DNA of 64,000 nucleotides from Phycisphaeraceae bacterium (GTDB lineage Bacteria > Planctomycetota > Phycisphaerae > Phycisphaerales > UBA1924), in the NCBI GenBank assembly GCA_019636555.1, contig JAHBXH010000001.1, positions 3,630,928-3,694,927 of the forward strand, in the 5' to 3' direction. The notes below the pieces were generated by a model, which had not been told where the DNA came from, ran no database searches, and was given only the letters and a program-made list of their open reading frames with translations. The translations under genes were made by a program, and so were the position numbers. This document shows, piece by piece, positions 35,400 through 43,857 of this stretch. How positions within the stretch are numbered: the first letter of the stretch is position 1; the number at the start of each line of letters is the position of its first letter.

Positions 35400-36590
35400 T
35401 CAGAACGCGCAGCGTTTGCGGATCAGCGATGGATCAGCAAAGTCGATCCCGGCCAGAACTCCTGCAATTCTCGGACCGCTCTTCCCGTCACCGTACGGAT
35501 GCAAGGGCTTCGGCGGCATCCGATGAGCATCTACCGCCTGCGCGATCGCAGCAGCCGACGGCTCCGAAACATGCACCACATTGCCCGGCGACTCCCGCCC
35601 CGATTGCCGCGGGCCCACATTCACCACGCGGCAGTTGATCGCCGCCGCCTCGATCAGCCCCGCCGATGAATTCCCGATCAGCATCCCATCGCGCGCCGCC
35701 AGACGCTTGAGCAGGCCGACGAACACCTCGCGGGGCAAGTGATCCAGAAAGTGCCACCCGTGCGCCGCGATCGCTTCCTTCAGCACCGGCAACACCGCGT
35801 CCCGCCCCGGATCAAAATTCGGCGCAAGCACGAGAACCCGTTTCTTCGTACCCGCCGCGAATTCCACGATCGCGCGCGTCCACGCCGCTTCTTCCGCGTC
35901 AGCTAAGCCGCACGGGTGATGAAGAATCACAATCTCCGGGTCGCCGACCGCCCGCGCTTCCTCGTCGCCCAGCGCCGCGATCTCACTCAGCCCATCCATC
36001 GCCGGCGAACCGACGTTGTGAACCGATGCCGGCGCTTCACCCATCCGGATCAGCCGATCGGCGCTCTGCTTCGACGCCGCGAAGTGGACATGCGCGAGCT
36101 TGCTAATCGCGTGCCGCATCGCTTCATCCGCGACCCCCTCGGCCCGATCGCCCCCGTGAATGTGCGCAAGCGCCACCCCGCCGACCGATGCCGCGCTCGC
36201 GGCGCCGAACGCTTCGATCCGGTCCCCGAGCACCAGCACGCAATCGACGTTCGCCTTGTAGAAAGTCCGGGCGAAGCGCGAGATGCCCCGCCCCAGCGCC
36301 TCGGCATCTTCGATGCGTGTATGCGCACCCGGCAGTTGCATCGGCACGACCGCCGCGACGCGGAACGCGCGCCTTACTTCTTCGTGCGTGTTCGCCGGCG
36401 CGAGCAAGTGACTCCCCGCGATCACAACCGCCGGTTCGAGCCCCGGCTCCCGGCCGATCGCCGCGATCACGGGCTTGAGCAGCCCGAACTCCGCGCGCGT
36501 GCCCGTCACGATGGCGATGCGCCGCTTCCCCGGCGTCTTGGGCGAAGGCGCGAGCAATTCGGAGTCGGACTTGGGCGGTTGAAAAGCCAT
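35400..36590 (-). CDS. neuC: UDP-GlcNAc 2-epimerase, hydrolysing (NeuC/LegG-type)
   Basis: A 396-residue cytoplasmic enzyme that releases UDP from UDP-GlcNAc (or its 2,4-diacetamido analogue) while inverting C2, giving the hexosamine used by NeuB. Signature blocks: VTGTRAEFGLLKPV at the N-terminus, VLVLGDRIEAFGAA, HIHGGDRAEGVADEAMRHAI and LIGNSSAGLIEAA. ATG 36590 is 4 bp after the neuB stop; the upstream 32 codons lie inside neuB. It is the distal gene of the nonulosonic-acid operon. Whether the product is sialic or legionaminic acid cannot be told from sequence alone. Confidence 0.92.
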   Translation of the reverse strand: MAFQPPKSDSELLAPSPKTPGKRRIAIVTGTRAEFGLLKPVIAAIGREPGLEPAVVIAGSHLLAPANTHEEVRRAFRVAAVVPMQLPGAHTRIEDAEALGRGISRFARTFYKANVDCVLVLGDRIEAFGAASAASVGGVALAHIHGGDRAEGVADEAMRHAISKLAHVHFAASKQSADRLIRMGEAPASVHNVGSPAMDGLSEIAALGDEEARAVGDPEIVILHHPCGLADAEEAAWTRAIVEFAAGTKKRVLVLAPNFDPGRDAVLPVLKEAIAAHGWHFLDHLPREVFVGLLKRLAARDGMLIGNSSAGLIEAAAINCRVVNVGPRQSGRESPGNVVHVSEPSAAAIAQAVDAHRMPPKPLHPYGDGKSGPRIAGVLAGIDFADPSLIRKRCAF

Positions 36591-36594
36591 GCTT

Positions 36595-37647
36595 TTACGA
36601 CATCGGCGAGAGATCGTCCCACTGAAGAGGCATGTCGCGCTCCACTTCGCGCACCACTCTGTGCGACAGCACGCGCTCAAGGTCAAAGGGTGGTACGCCG
36701 GTCCCCGGGCGTTTGAACGTCAGATCGCCCCGGCCGATGAGGTGCCCCACCGAAAGCGGCCTCGCCGCGACGATCGACTGCCGCGAGACCCGGCGTACAT
36801 CCTTCTCAATTTCGAGCACGCGCTTCATGGCTTCGACCTCGGGCGCCCGGCCCGGGCTTCGGGCCGCGGCAATATACCGCCGCAGCGACGCCCCATTCAG
36901 CGATGCACCGTGATCCGGCCCCTTCGCATGCGTGTCATACGTGAAATGCTTCTCCAGAATCGACGCCCCGAGCGACACCGCCAGCGCACCCGTTTCCTCG
37001 ACCGATGTGTGATCGCTGTACCCGATCGGGCAATCGAGCGCCCGCTTCAGGAGCACGATCCCCCCAAGTTCCGCCTGCGCAAAAGGCGTCGGGTAACTGC
37101 TCACGCATTGCAGCACGGCGAGGCGCCCCCGCGCTGCGCGAAGCCACACGATCGCGCGGTGCACCTCTTCCATCGTGGAAGCGCCCGTGCTGAGAATCAG
37201 CGGCTTTCCTGTGGCGGCCAGTCGCTCGAGCAGCGGCTTGTGGATGATGTCCGGGCTCGCGGTCTTGTACGCATCCCACGCCAGCCGCTCCGCCTCGGCC
37301 ACCAATTCGAGACTGAATACCGTCACGATCGCATGGATCCCGAGCTGGTGCGCGAGCGCGACCACCGGCGCGAGCTGGTCCACCGACAGTTCCAATCGGC
37401 GCAGCATCGCGAACGGGTCCGATTCTCCCGACGCCGCCTGATAGTTCGCAAGCACCGAAGCGCGGCTCATCAGGAGATCCGCGCGAAACAACTGAAACTT
37501 CACCGCGTCCGCCCCGGCTTCCGCGGCAGTCCTCGTCAACTCCAGCGCGCGATCCACCGAACCATCGTGATTCACGCCGATCTCGGCGATCACGTACGGC
37601 CGCGCTCCCCCCTTTGGATCAGCAATTTGTCGCTCACCGATCCGCAT
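36595..37647 (-). CDS. neuB: N-acetylneuraminate/legionaminate synthase
   Basis: A 350-residue synthase that condenses phosphoenolpyruvate with a hexosamine to form a nine-carbon acid. The TIM-barrel begins with YVIAEIGVNHDGS; KFQLFRADLL, ILSTGASTMEEV, QCVSSYPTPF and PIGYSDHT are canonical, and EKHFTYD is followed by a C-terminal antifreeze-like SAF domain (about 290-345). GGGAG lies 5 nt before ATG 37647, which overlaps the neuA stop by 14 bp. This supports tight coupling in the operon maf-neuA-neuB-neuC. Confidence 0.95.
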   Translation of the reverse strand: MRIGERQIADPKGGARPYVIAEIGVNHDGSVDRALELTRTAAEAGADAVKFQLFRADLLMSRASVLANYQAASGESDPFAMLRRLELSVDQLAPVVALAHQLGIHAIVTVFSLELVAEAERLAWDAYKTASPDIIHKPLLERLAATGKPLILSTGASTMEEVHRAIVWLRAARGRLAVLQCVSSYPTPFAQAELGGIVLLKRALDCPIGYSDHTSVEETGALAVSLGASILEKHFTYDTHAKGPDHGASLNGASLRRYIAAARSPGRAPEVEAMKRVLEIEKDVRRVSRQSIVAARPLSVGHLIGRGDLTFKRPGTGVPPFDLERVLSHRVVREVERDMPLQWDDLSPMS

Positions 37648-38371
37648 TTCGCTCCCTGAGAATCGCGTCCGCCACAAGCAGATCGGTCGGCGCATCGATG
37701 TCGATCACCGTACCTTCCGGATTGACCACGCCCCGCCGATCTTTCCCGAAAAACGCGTGCGGGCCCGCGGGCACGCCGGGCACTTCAAGAAAAAGCGCCC
37801 TCCTCGTCAGCGCGATGATCCCACCGTCCGGAACAAACGCGGGCGGCAAGTCCTGCCGCCGGAACACGCCGTGATTCAGCACCTCTCCCTCCCACGGCGA
37901 CACCTTCCCCGCTTGATCAACCTTCGCGGTCCACCACGGATGATGCTTCCCCACCGGCGCGTACGACTGCACGCTGTCGCACTCGGTCGTGCGCAGCAGG
38001 TGAACCGCGCGATCGATCAGGTCCGGCGGCCGCACCGGCACATTCGCATAGAGAATCACGATCGGTGAACGCTCCGTCAGGTTCTCGTGCGTGCGCTCAA
38101 ATTCCCGGATCGCGTGCCTCGCCGCATCATCGACCCGTGCCCCATCGCTCGCCAGTTCCGCCGGTCTCTTCATCGCGATCGTGTCCGCGTGCTCGGCAAG
38201 TTCGAGCATCACCGGATCATCGCTCGAAACGATGATGTGCGCGACGTGCTCCGACGCTTTCGCCGCCTCGATCGTCCATTGAACGCACGGCTTGCCCGCG
38301 ATCGGCGCCGTGTTCTTGCCCGGTACGCCCTTGCTCCCCGCGCGACCCAGGATGACAGCAACCGCCTTCAT
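37634..38371 (-). CDS. neuA: Acylneuraminate cytidylyltransferase
   Basis: A 245-residue enzyme that activates the nonulosonic acid as its CMP derivative. It has the nucleotide-binding start LGRAGSKGVPGKN (the usual ARGGSKxxxxKN motif with A/G swapped), GKPCVQWTI, VSSDDP and FVPDGGIIALTR. The C-terminal GTVIDIDAPTDLLVAD matches the family. Start ATG 38371 overlaps the maf stop (ATGA). Together with neuB and neuC it provides CMP-sugar for the Maf protein encoded just upstream. Confidence 0.93.
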   Translation of the reverse strand: MKAVAVILGRAGSKGVPGKNTAPIAGKPCVQWTIEAAKASEHVAHIIVSSDDPVMLELAEHADTIAMKRPAELASDGARVDDAARHAIREFERTHENLTERSPIVILYANVPVRPPDLIDRAVHLLRTTECDSVQSYAPVGKHHPWWTAKVDQAGKVSPWEGEVLNHGVFRRQDLPPAFVPDGGIIALTRRALFLEVPGVPAGPHAFFGKDRRGVVNPEGTVIDIDAPTDLLVADAILRERNADR

Positions 38372-41300
38372 GCCGCGGCATCCATCCCGCAGATTCCGCC
38401 GCCGACAACCGACCCATCCGCGCCGATCCGGATCACCGATTCTTCAAGCCGCTTCGCCGCAATCGCCGGAATCGGGAGCGGCTCGATCCGCTGTCCCTCG
38501 ATCGGCGCATCGAGGGCATCAATCACCGCAGCGCCCGCCGCCATGATCCATCGGTCGTAAAAGCTCTCGATCTCCCCGTACACCTCGTCGCGCCTCGTGA
38601 TCCGCGGCACAATCCACTGATCCACCAGTCCATCATCGAGTGTCTTCCGCGCCTCGAGAAGTTTCACGATGCGCTCGCGCACCTGATTGAACGAGTCGAT
38701 CCCACGCACGCGCTTGTATGTCTCGGCTCGATCCGCGTGCAGGTCGATGCTGATGACGTCGGACGCGATCGCGATCAGTCGCGCAACATCATTCTCGTCA
38801 AGCAGTTCCGTTCGAACGTGAACCGCCGATGCGCCGAGTTCGCGCACCATCGTGGCCGCTTGTTCAAAGCGCGGATGCAGCAGCGGCTCGCCGCCGTCAA
38901 ACGTCACCGCAAGGCCGCGCTCGCCAAGACGCAGCGGCACAAGCCGCGATCGCAGCAATTCCAGATCGAGCGGCTGCGAGATCGCGCCCCCCACTCGCTG
39001 CGCCGACAACTGAATGTGCACCGCATCCGGATTCGGCGCGACCGCTGTCGCCACTTCGCGCCCGATCTTTGCCACTTCTTCCGCGCTCGCTGAAATCCAG
39101 CGATCCCCGAGCCGCCGCGCGATCGACGCGAGCAAGTGAACCCGATCCGCGCGATCCGCAACAAAGCGCAGCTGCGCGTCGCGAACCGCGGGCTCGACCG
39201 TCACGCACGCGGGCTTGGCGATCTGATCCACCTGCGGCGCCGCCGGGAAATAGCCGAGAATCGTGCCGATCGAACCGAGCGCGCCGTTCGCGCGCAACTG
39301 CGCGGCGAACTCGAGCGCGAGCGCGCGCTCGAGGATGCACGCGCCGAGCCCCGGCGCCGCGGGCGAGAACACCATCCGCTGCGGGTCGGTCGCGCTCGCG
39401 AACCGCTCGATCAGCCGATCGATGTTCTCGGGATCCGCGAAACACCAGTCGGCGCCGAGCAGCAGCACACCATCCAGCGATGGAGTTTGCTCGATTGCTT
39501 GGCGCATCGCTCCCGGCGCGAATGCCTCGTCGAAGATCGTGATGTTGGCGATCCCGCCGCGCCAGCACGGCTGCGACCACGCGCGTGCCGCGCCGATCGC
39601 CCGCCGGCGCGCATCGCCCGCTTTGTCCGGCAGTGCCGCGATCTGCACGTCGAGCGCGCCGAACAAACCCGAAGAATTCCCCAGCAGCGCGCGCACACGA
39701 TCCGGCTTGGAAGTGAGCAAGGTCACGCCCCGCAGCTTCTTCGAGCGCGCGAGCCGCGCGAGCGTCATCTGCAAAGCATTGTGCGAACCCGCGATCGACT
39801 TCGAGAGATCGCGCGCGATGCCGAGCGAAGAGAGCTCCGGATCGACCGGGATGAATGCATGAACGTTCTCGCGCGCGACACTCACCGTGATCGAGGCGAC
39901 CGTGGCATCGAGACGCCGCGTATCCGCGCGATCCGTCGCCAGCGGACGCCCCGTCTTGATCGACGCGATCGCGCAATCGAACATCGCGCCGAGTTCATCC
40001 GATGCATCCGCAAGCCACGTCACGTTCTTCAGATCGCGCTCGGCCTGGCGGCGCTGGCGCTCGAGCGGCGCGAGATCTCCGTCGAGTTCGATCGCGCGAT
40101 CCGCCTTGAAGCGGTTGAGAATCCCGGTCTGGTTCAGGTGCTGCACGAGCGGATAGCCGGGAACGATCGCCTGCACGTCCTTCGCGTGCGATTCGATGCG
40201 TGAAATCAGGCGGTTCACGCGCGCCTGATCCTGCTGGTGCTCGATGATTTCCCGCACGCACTTTGCCGTCGCGCGGCTGATCTCGCCGACGCGCCACACA
40301 TCCGCGCGCACCTGGCGCAAGCGCCGGTAGAGCGCATCGCGCCGCCGCGGATTCTCCGGCGCGCGATCGCACTTTGGAAGCGCGATCGGCTCGGGAGATG
40401 CGTAGCGATCGATCGCCTGCTGCAGCGTGAGCGCGCTCGCGTGGCGCTTGGCAACGCCGCCCTCGGTTGCATCCACCACACGCAATCCTCTCGCGACGTC
40501 TTCGCCGAAGTCGCGCTCGAATTGCACGAGGTAGGTGGTCATCTGCTCGTCGCTGTAGCAATCGCGGCCGAGATGGTCCTTCATCTTGTGGAGCATCGAG
40601 CGCTGACGCACGATGCGCTGCCACTCGAGCATCTCGAGCGTGTTGAACTCGTTCAGTTCACCGGACCAGACTTGATGGATCGCGGCGCCGGCCGCGTAGT
40701 ACTGTCCATCGGTGAACCCCAAGTCCTGTCCAACGAACACGACAGGGTCGCACCCAAGGTGGCGCGCAAGGTAGTACGCAAGATGTGCGACGGTGGCGCC
40801 GGGCTTGAGCTCGCCGCGCGGACGCGCGAGAAGCTGTTTCGCTCCTTCGTCGGCGCCCTCGGCGAGGATGTTGTCGAGGATGCGCTCGCCGGGGCAACGG
40901 ATGAAACCGGGGAATGCTTCGAAGATCGCGGGGCTTGCCTTGGGTTCGACGACGAGCGTGACGCCCTCGACTTCTTCGCGCGTCAATCCTTCATAGAAGC
41001 GCCGGCTGATCGCGTCGTGATCGAGCGCGGTGACGAAGTCGGGCTTGATGCCCTTTGCGAGCAGAGTCTTCAGCACCGTTTGCACCGCGATGATGACGAA
41101 GCGGTTTCGAACTTCGGGTTTGCGCAGGAGATCGATGTTGCGGCGGAGACTCGGGCCGGCGGAGACGACGATCGCGGGTTTGCCTCGCGCGACATCGGCG
41201 AGTTCGGCGATTCCCGGCGCGCTGGCGTACGCCTCGATGTTGCCGAGCAGATTTCGCATCGTCTTGTCGACCTGCACGAGCGTCGTGACGATCGAGGTGC

Positions 41301-42024
41301 GGGTGGCGCGGAGCGCGCCGGAGAGCGTGGTGCTGAAGCGCTCGGCGAGATCGCCGAGGCGCTGCTTGCTGGCGGGGTGATCGAGGAAGCGGGTGCCGAG
41401 CATGAAGATGCCTTCGGCGCCGGTGATCGACGCGGTGATTTCGCCCTGATCATCCGCATCGGTCACGACCACACAGTTGCGGAGACTCAGCCACTCGCTG
41501 TGATCGACATGCTCGAGCACGGCGCGGAGGAGAGAGACATCGGGCTCGAAGACGAGCAGGACGCCCATCTTCCCGTACTTTCGCGCGAGCGCTTCGGCGT
41601 GGTAGCCGAGACCGAAACCGAGAATCGCGACGGCGCCGGAAGCGACCGGATCGACATCGGCGGTGAGCGCTGCGGCTTCTTCGCGCGGCCGGCGCAGGCT
41701 CGCGAGTTGGCGGGTGCCCGCGCTTTCTGAAATCGTGGCGCTGATCGCGCCTTCCTGAGTCGTGAAGAACGCGATGTCGGTGCGTGGGGATGCCGCGGCG
41801 ATCTTGCGGATGGTGCGGACGGCCTGCGCGGGCATGGCGCGCAGGTTGTTGTCGAGGTTGATCTGTTTCTGCTCGGCGCTGAGCGCGAGGCGCGTGCAAC
41901 CGGGCGGGAGCGCGGGCTGTGTGGGAACCGGCGCGGCGGGGGCGAACCCGGCGATCTGCAGGAGATCCTGCAGGCCGATGCCTCCGGTCAGAGATTCGAT
42001 GCTGGGCGCCTGGGTTTCGGGCAT
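38368..42024 (-). CDS. Giant Maf-type (DUF115) flagellin glycosyltransferase with GT-A-like and radical-SAM-like tails
   Basis: A 1218-residue protein. Residues 1-690 match motility-accessory-factor (Maf, DUF115) glycosyltransferases: ILGFGLGYHAEAL, LLVFEPDVSLLRA, IVVSAGPSLRRNIDLL, DFVTALDHDAISRRFYEGL and VFVGQDLGFTDGQYYA. These transfer nonulosonic acids to Ser/Thr of flagellin. Residues about 740-960 resemble a nucleotidyltransferase fold (WRGGIANITIFDEAF, GADWCFADPENIDRLIERF). Residues about 985-1190 resemble radical-SAM/SPASM proteins (FDGGEPLLHPRFEQA) but lack a CxxxCxxC. Start: ATG 42024; GTG 42042 is possible. It heads the neu operon. Confidence 0.88.
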   Translation of the reverse strand: MPETQAPSIESLTGGIGLQDLLQIAGFAPAAPVPTQPALPPGCTRLALSAEQKQINLDNNLRAMPAQAVRTIRKIAAASPRTDIAFFTTQEGAISATISESAGTRQLASLRRPREEAAALTADVDPVASGAVAILGFGLGYHAEALARKYGKMGVLLVFEPDVSLLRAVLEHVDHSEWLSLRNCVVVTDADDQGEITASITGAEGIFMLGTRFLDHPASKQRLGDLAERFSTTLSGALRATRTSIVTTLVQVDKTMRNLLGNIEAYASAPGIAELADVARGKPAIVVSAGPSLRRNIDLLRKPEVRNRFVIIAVQTVLKTLLAKGIKPDFVTALDHDAISRRFYEGLTREEVEGVTLVVEPKASPAIFEAFPGFIRCPGERILDNILAEGADEGAKQLLARPRGELKPGATVAHLAYYLARHLGCDPVVFVGQDLGFTDGQYYAAGAAIHQVWSGELNEFNTLEMLEWQRIVRQRSMLHKMKDHLGRDCYSDEQMTTYLVQFERDFGEDVARGLRVVDATEGGVAKRHASALTLQQAIDRYASPEPIALPKCDRAPENPRRRDALYRRLRQVRADVWRVGEISRATAKCVREIIEHQQDQARVNRLISRIESHAKDVQAIVPGYPLVQHLNQTGILNRFKADRAIELDGDLAPLERQRRQAERDLKNVTWLADASDELGAMFDCAIASIKTGRPLATDRADTRRLDATVASITVSVARENVHAFIPVDPELSSLGIARDLSKSIAGSHNALQMTLARLARSKKLRGVTLLTSKPDRVRALLGNSSGLFGALDVQIAALPDKAGDARRRAIGAARAWSQPCWRGGIANITIFDEAFAPGAMRQAIEQTPSLDGVLLLGADWCFADPENIDRLIERFASATDPQRMVFSPAAPGLGACILERALALEFAAQLRANGALGSIGTILGYFPAAPQVDQIAKPACVTVEPAVRDAQLRFVADRADRVHLLASIARRLGDRWISASAEEVAKIGREVATAVAPNPDAVHIQLSAQRVGGAISQPLDLELLRSRLVPLRLGERGLAVTFDGGEPLLHPRFEQAATMVRELGASAVHVRTELLDENDVARLIAIASDVISIDLHADRAETYKRVRGIDSFNQVRERIVKLLEARKTLDDGLVDQWIVPRITRRDEVYGEIESFYDRWIMAAGAAVIDALDAPIEGQRIEPLPIPAIAAKRLEESVIRIGADGSVVGGGICGMDAAA

Positions 42025-42111
42025 GCTTGGTTCCAATGGCACAACACCGCCGGCGAGGCGGGGCGATGGACATTCATCGGAATGCCGCGGGCGATTGCGT
42101 GAAGGGGAGCA

Positions 42112-43023
42112 TCAGGGGACGCGCACCACGAAACTGGGGCGCATGGCCTCGACCGGTTTGCCCTGGGCGTCGATCGCCTTGTCTTTGACGCCGCGGCCGT
42201 TGACCAAGGCGTAGGGGAACTTTTTCTGGAGTTCGCGCACGCCGCTGCCGGCGCCGGGCTTAAGGCTGAAACCGGAGTCGAGATCGTCCTGGCTGAAGAG
42301 GCCGACGGTCACGGTGCTTCCGGTCTGATCGTGGTAGTAGTAGGCTTCGGCGCCGTCTTTTCGCAGCGTTCGAACGGCATCTTCCGCGGCTTTGCGAAAC
42401 TCGCTCAATTCGGCGGGCGTGGCGCGCCCGCTCGGGTTGGTGTAGATGTTGACTTGCAGCGTGTACTCGGCGTCTTTGCCGTGCTTGGCTTTGACGTTGC
42501 GCAGGTCCCACTCGGGCATGCTGCCCTTGAGATTCTGAGGCGGGGGCGGCAGCATGTGGGCGGCCATGTAGGGACGCTGGCCGTCGATCTGGATTTCTTT
42601 GACGCGCTTGAGCATCGCCTGGGCGTCGGAAGACGCGGGCGAGTCGTACTTGCCGACGACGACGAGCGTGCTGTCGCCTCGGGTTTCGAGGAATGCTTCG
42701 GGAACCCCGGTGGCGCGAACGGAGCGGAGCACGGCGTTGACCGCGGGATCGCGCTCGCTTCCTTTGAGGTGGAGGAGCTTGATGGTCCACTTGGAGGCGA
42801 GTTCGGAAGATTCGCTCGGAGCGTCGGATGCCTGGAGGGTCGCGCCTTCGGGGAAGAGCTCCTGGGATTGGGCTTTGAGTGCCAGATCGGCCTTGGGGGC
42901 GCTCTGGCAACCGAGCGGCCCGAGCAGGAAAAAAACGAAGGCCAAACAGAAGCGCAAAGCGTGCGAGACGGGCGGCCGATTGCCCGCCCCGAATCGCCGA
43001 AATTCGTATTGTGTTTGGATCAT
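42112..43023 (-). CDS. Lipoprotein with tandem SPOR-like regions
   Basis: A 303-residue lipoprotein (FVFFLLGPLGC lipobox). Two similar alpha/beta blocks (WTIKLLHLKGSERDPAVNAV, about 75-150, and YTLQVNIYTNPSGRATPAEL, about 185-250), each ending in a strand-like VTVGLF or LVVVGKY, look like degenerate SPOR domains, which bind glycan strands at the septum. The assignment is tentative. ATG 43023 has a TACACT box 6 nt upstream (leaderless) and a more distant sigma-28-like box at 43147. It precedes the Maf gene by 87 bp. Confidence 0.7.
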   Translation of the reverse strand: MIQTQYEFRRFGAGNRPPVSHALRFCLAFVFFLLGPLGCQSAPKADLALKAQSQELFPEGATLQASDAPSESSELASKWTIKLLHLKGSERDPAVNAVLRSVRATGVPEAFLETRGDSTLVVVGKYDSPASSDAQAMLKRVKEIQIDGQRPYMAAHMLPPPPQNLKGSMPEWDLRNVKAKHGKDAEYTLQVNIYTNPSGRATPAELSEFRKAAEDAVRTLRKDGAEAYYYHDQTGSTVTVGLFSQDDLDSGFSLKPGAGSGVRELQKKFPYALVNGRGVKDKAIDAQGKPVEAMRPSFVVRVP

Positions 43024-43029
43024 GGTCGG

Positions 43030-43035
43030 AGTGTA
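43030..43035 (-). promoter_or_regulatory. Leaderless -10 box for SPOR-like lipoprotein
   Basis: TACACT ends 6 nt before the ATG at 43023. Confidence 0.5.
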
Positions 43036-43146
43036 CCACATTTCTTGGCGTGATTTTGGCTTCCGGAGCCTAGCAGGAAGGCCGGGAAAGATTTTCTGCG
43101 GCCGCAGGCGAGATGAACGCCTGTTAACCTGAGGGGCTTTCTGGAC

Positions 43147-43154
43147 TTATCGGC
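43147..43154 (-). promoter_or_regulatory. Perfect sigma-28-like -10 element
   Basis: The minus strand reads GCCGATAA, the exact sigma-28 -10 consensus, with TAAA 14 nt upstream (15 expected). It points at the SPOR-like lipoprotein and Maf/neu genes, in the divergent gap shared with flgM. Confidence 0.4.
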
Positions 43155-43212
43155 GACTGGGCCGAAGTTTTAACTTTGAAGAACTCTTTATCAAGTCGTC
43201 GATGAAAGGCGC

Positions 43213-43377
43213 ACACTCGTCTCGGATCCGATCGCGGATCGAAGGGAGACCCGAACAGAGTCGAGTGTCGTTGACGCCGGGAGTCAGCGAAGGGCAGGAC
43301 GTCGAGAAGCCCGCAGCGAGCGGGCGATCCGGTGGGAGACCGGAAGTGGCTCGGCGAACCTTGGTGGAGGTTGTGCC
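43213..43377 (+). ncRNA. Candidate structured leader RNA of flgM
   Basis: Nested pairing: ACACTCG/CGAGTGT (43213-43219 with 43262-43268) encloses GTCTC/GAGAC (43219-43223 with 43246-43250), which encloses GATCCG-ATCG-CGGATC (43225-43240). Then follow TGAC/GTCA (43272-43286), GCCCGC-AGCGA-GCGGGC (43309-43325), TCCGGT-GGGAG-ACCGGA (43328-43344) and AACCT/AGGTT (43357-43372). The Shine-Dalgarno AAGGAG follows 20 nt later. No known RNA family is recognised. Confidence 0.45.
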
Positions 43378-43409
43378 TTTCGCGACGACGGGTGGTAAGG
43401 AGTTTTCCC

Positions 43410-43739
43410 TTGAACGGAGAATCACGCATCGGTGGGATCTCAGAAGGTGTGTCGGGAGTGAATTCGGTGGGTCGGCTCGCGGGTGTGAGCGAGCCTCGGG
43501 CACGCGATATCCAGGTGCAGGGCCAGGTATCGCGCGGCGAAGACAAGGTCGAACTGTCCACGGAGGCGCAGGTGCTGGCACCCTGGCTGGAAAAACTGAA
43601 GCAGATCCCCGCGGTGCGTCAGGACCTCGTGGATCAGATCCGTACGCAGATCGCGAACGGTTCGTACGACACGCCGGAAAAGCTGAATGCGGCGCTCGAC
43701 GGCATGATCGACGAGACGCAGAGCGGGCAGATCTGCTGA
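43410..43739 (+). CDS. flgM: Anti-sigma-28 factor FlgM
   Basis: A 109-residue FlgM-like protein. The C-terminal half carries the sigma-28-binding helices (KVELSTEAQVLAPWLEKL, RQDLVDQIRTQIANGSY, LNAALDGMIDE); the N-terminal 45 residues look disordered as in other FlgM. The TTG at 43410 is chosen because AAGGAG lies 7 nt upstream; GTG 43458 is an alternative. FlgM holds FliA inactive until the hook is complete and is then exported. No other flagellar genes are in the window. Its position beside the Maf/neu cassette links this region to flagellar biogenesis. Confidence 0.88.
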   Translation: MNGESRIGGISEGVSGVNSVGRLAGVSEPRARDIQVQGQVSRGEDKVELSTEAQVLAPWLEKLKQIPAVRQDLVDQIRTQIANGSYDTPEKLNAALDGMIDETQSGQIC

Positions 43740-43820
43740 GCATGACATACGGGCCGCGGCTTCGATCGGCGAACCCGAGCGAGGTCCGGCCTTTACGGAA
43801 GTGGCATTGAGAGAGAACGA

Positions 43821-43857
43821 AACCCGGAGCAGCGATGCTCCGGGTTTTGTGTTTTTG
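43821..43857 (+). terminator. Strong Rho-independent terminator after flgM
   Basis: An 11-bp perfect stem (AACCCGGAGCA / TGCTCCGGGTT) with GCGA loop and TTTTGTGTTTTT tail, 82 bp after the flgM stop. Confidence 0.93.
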
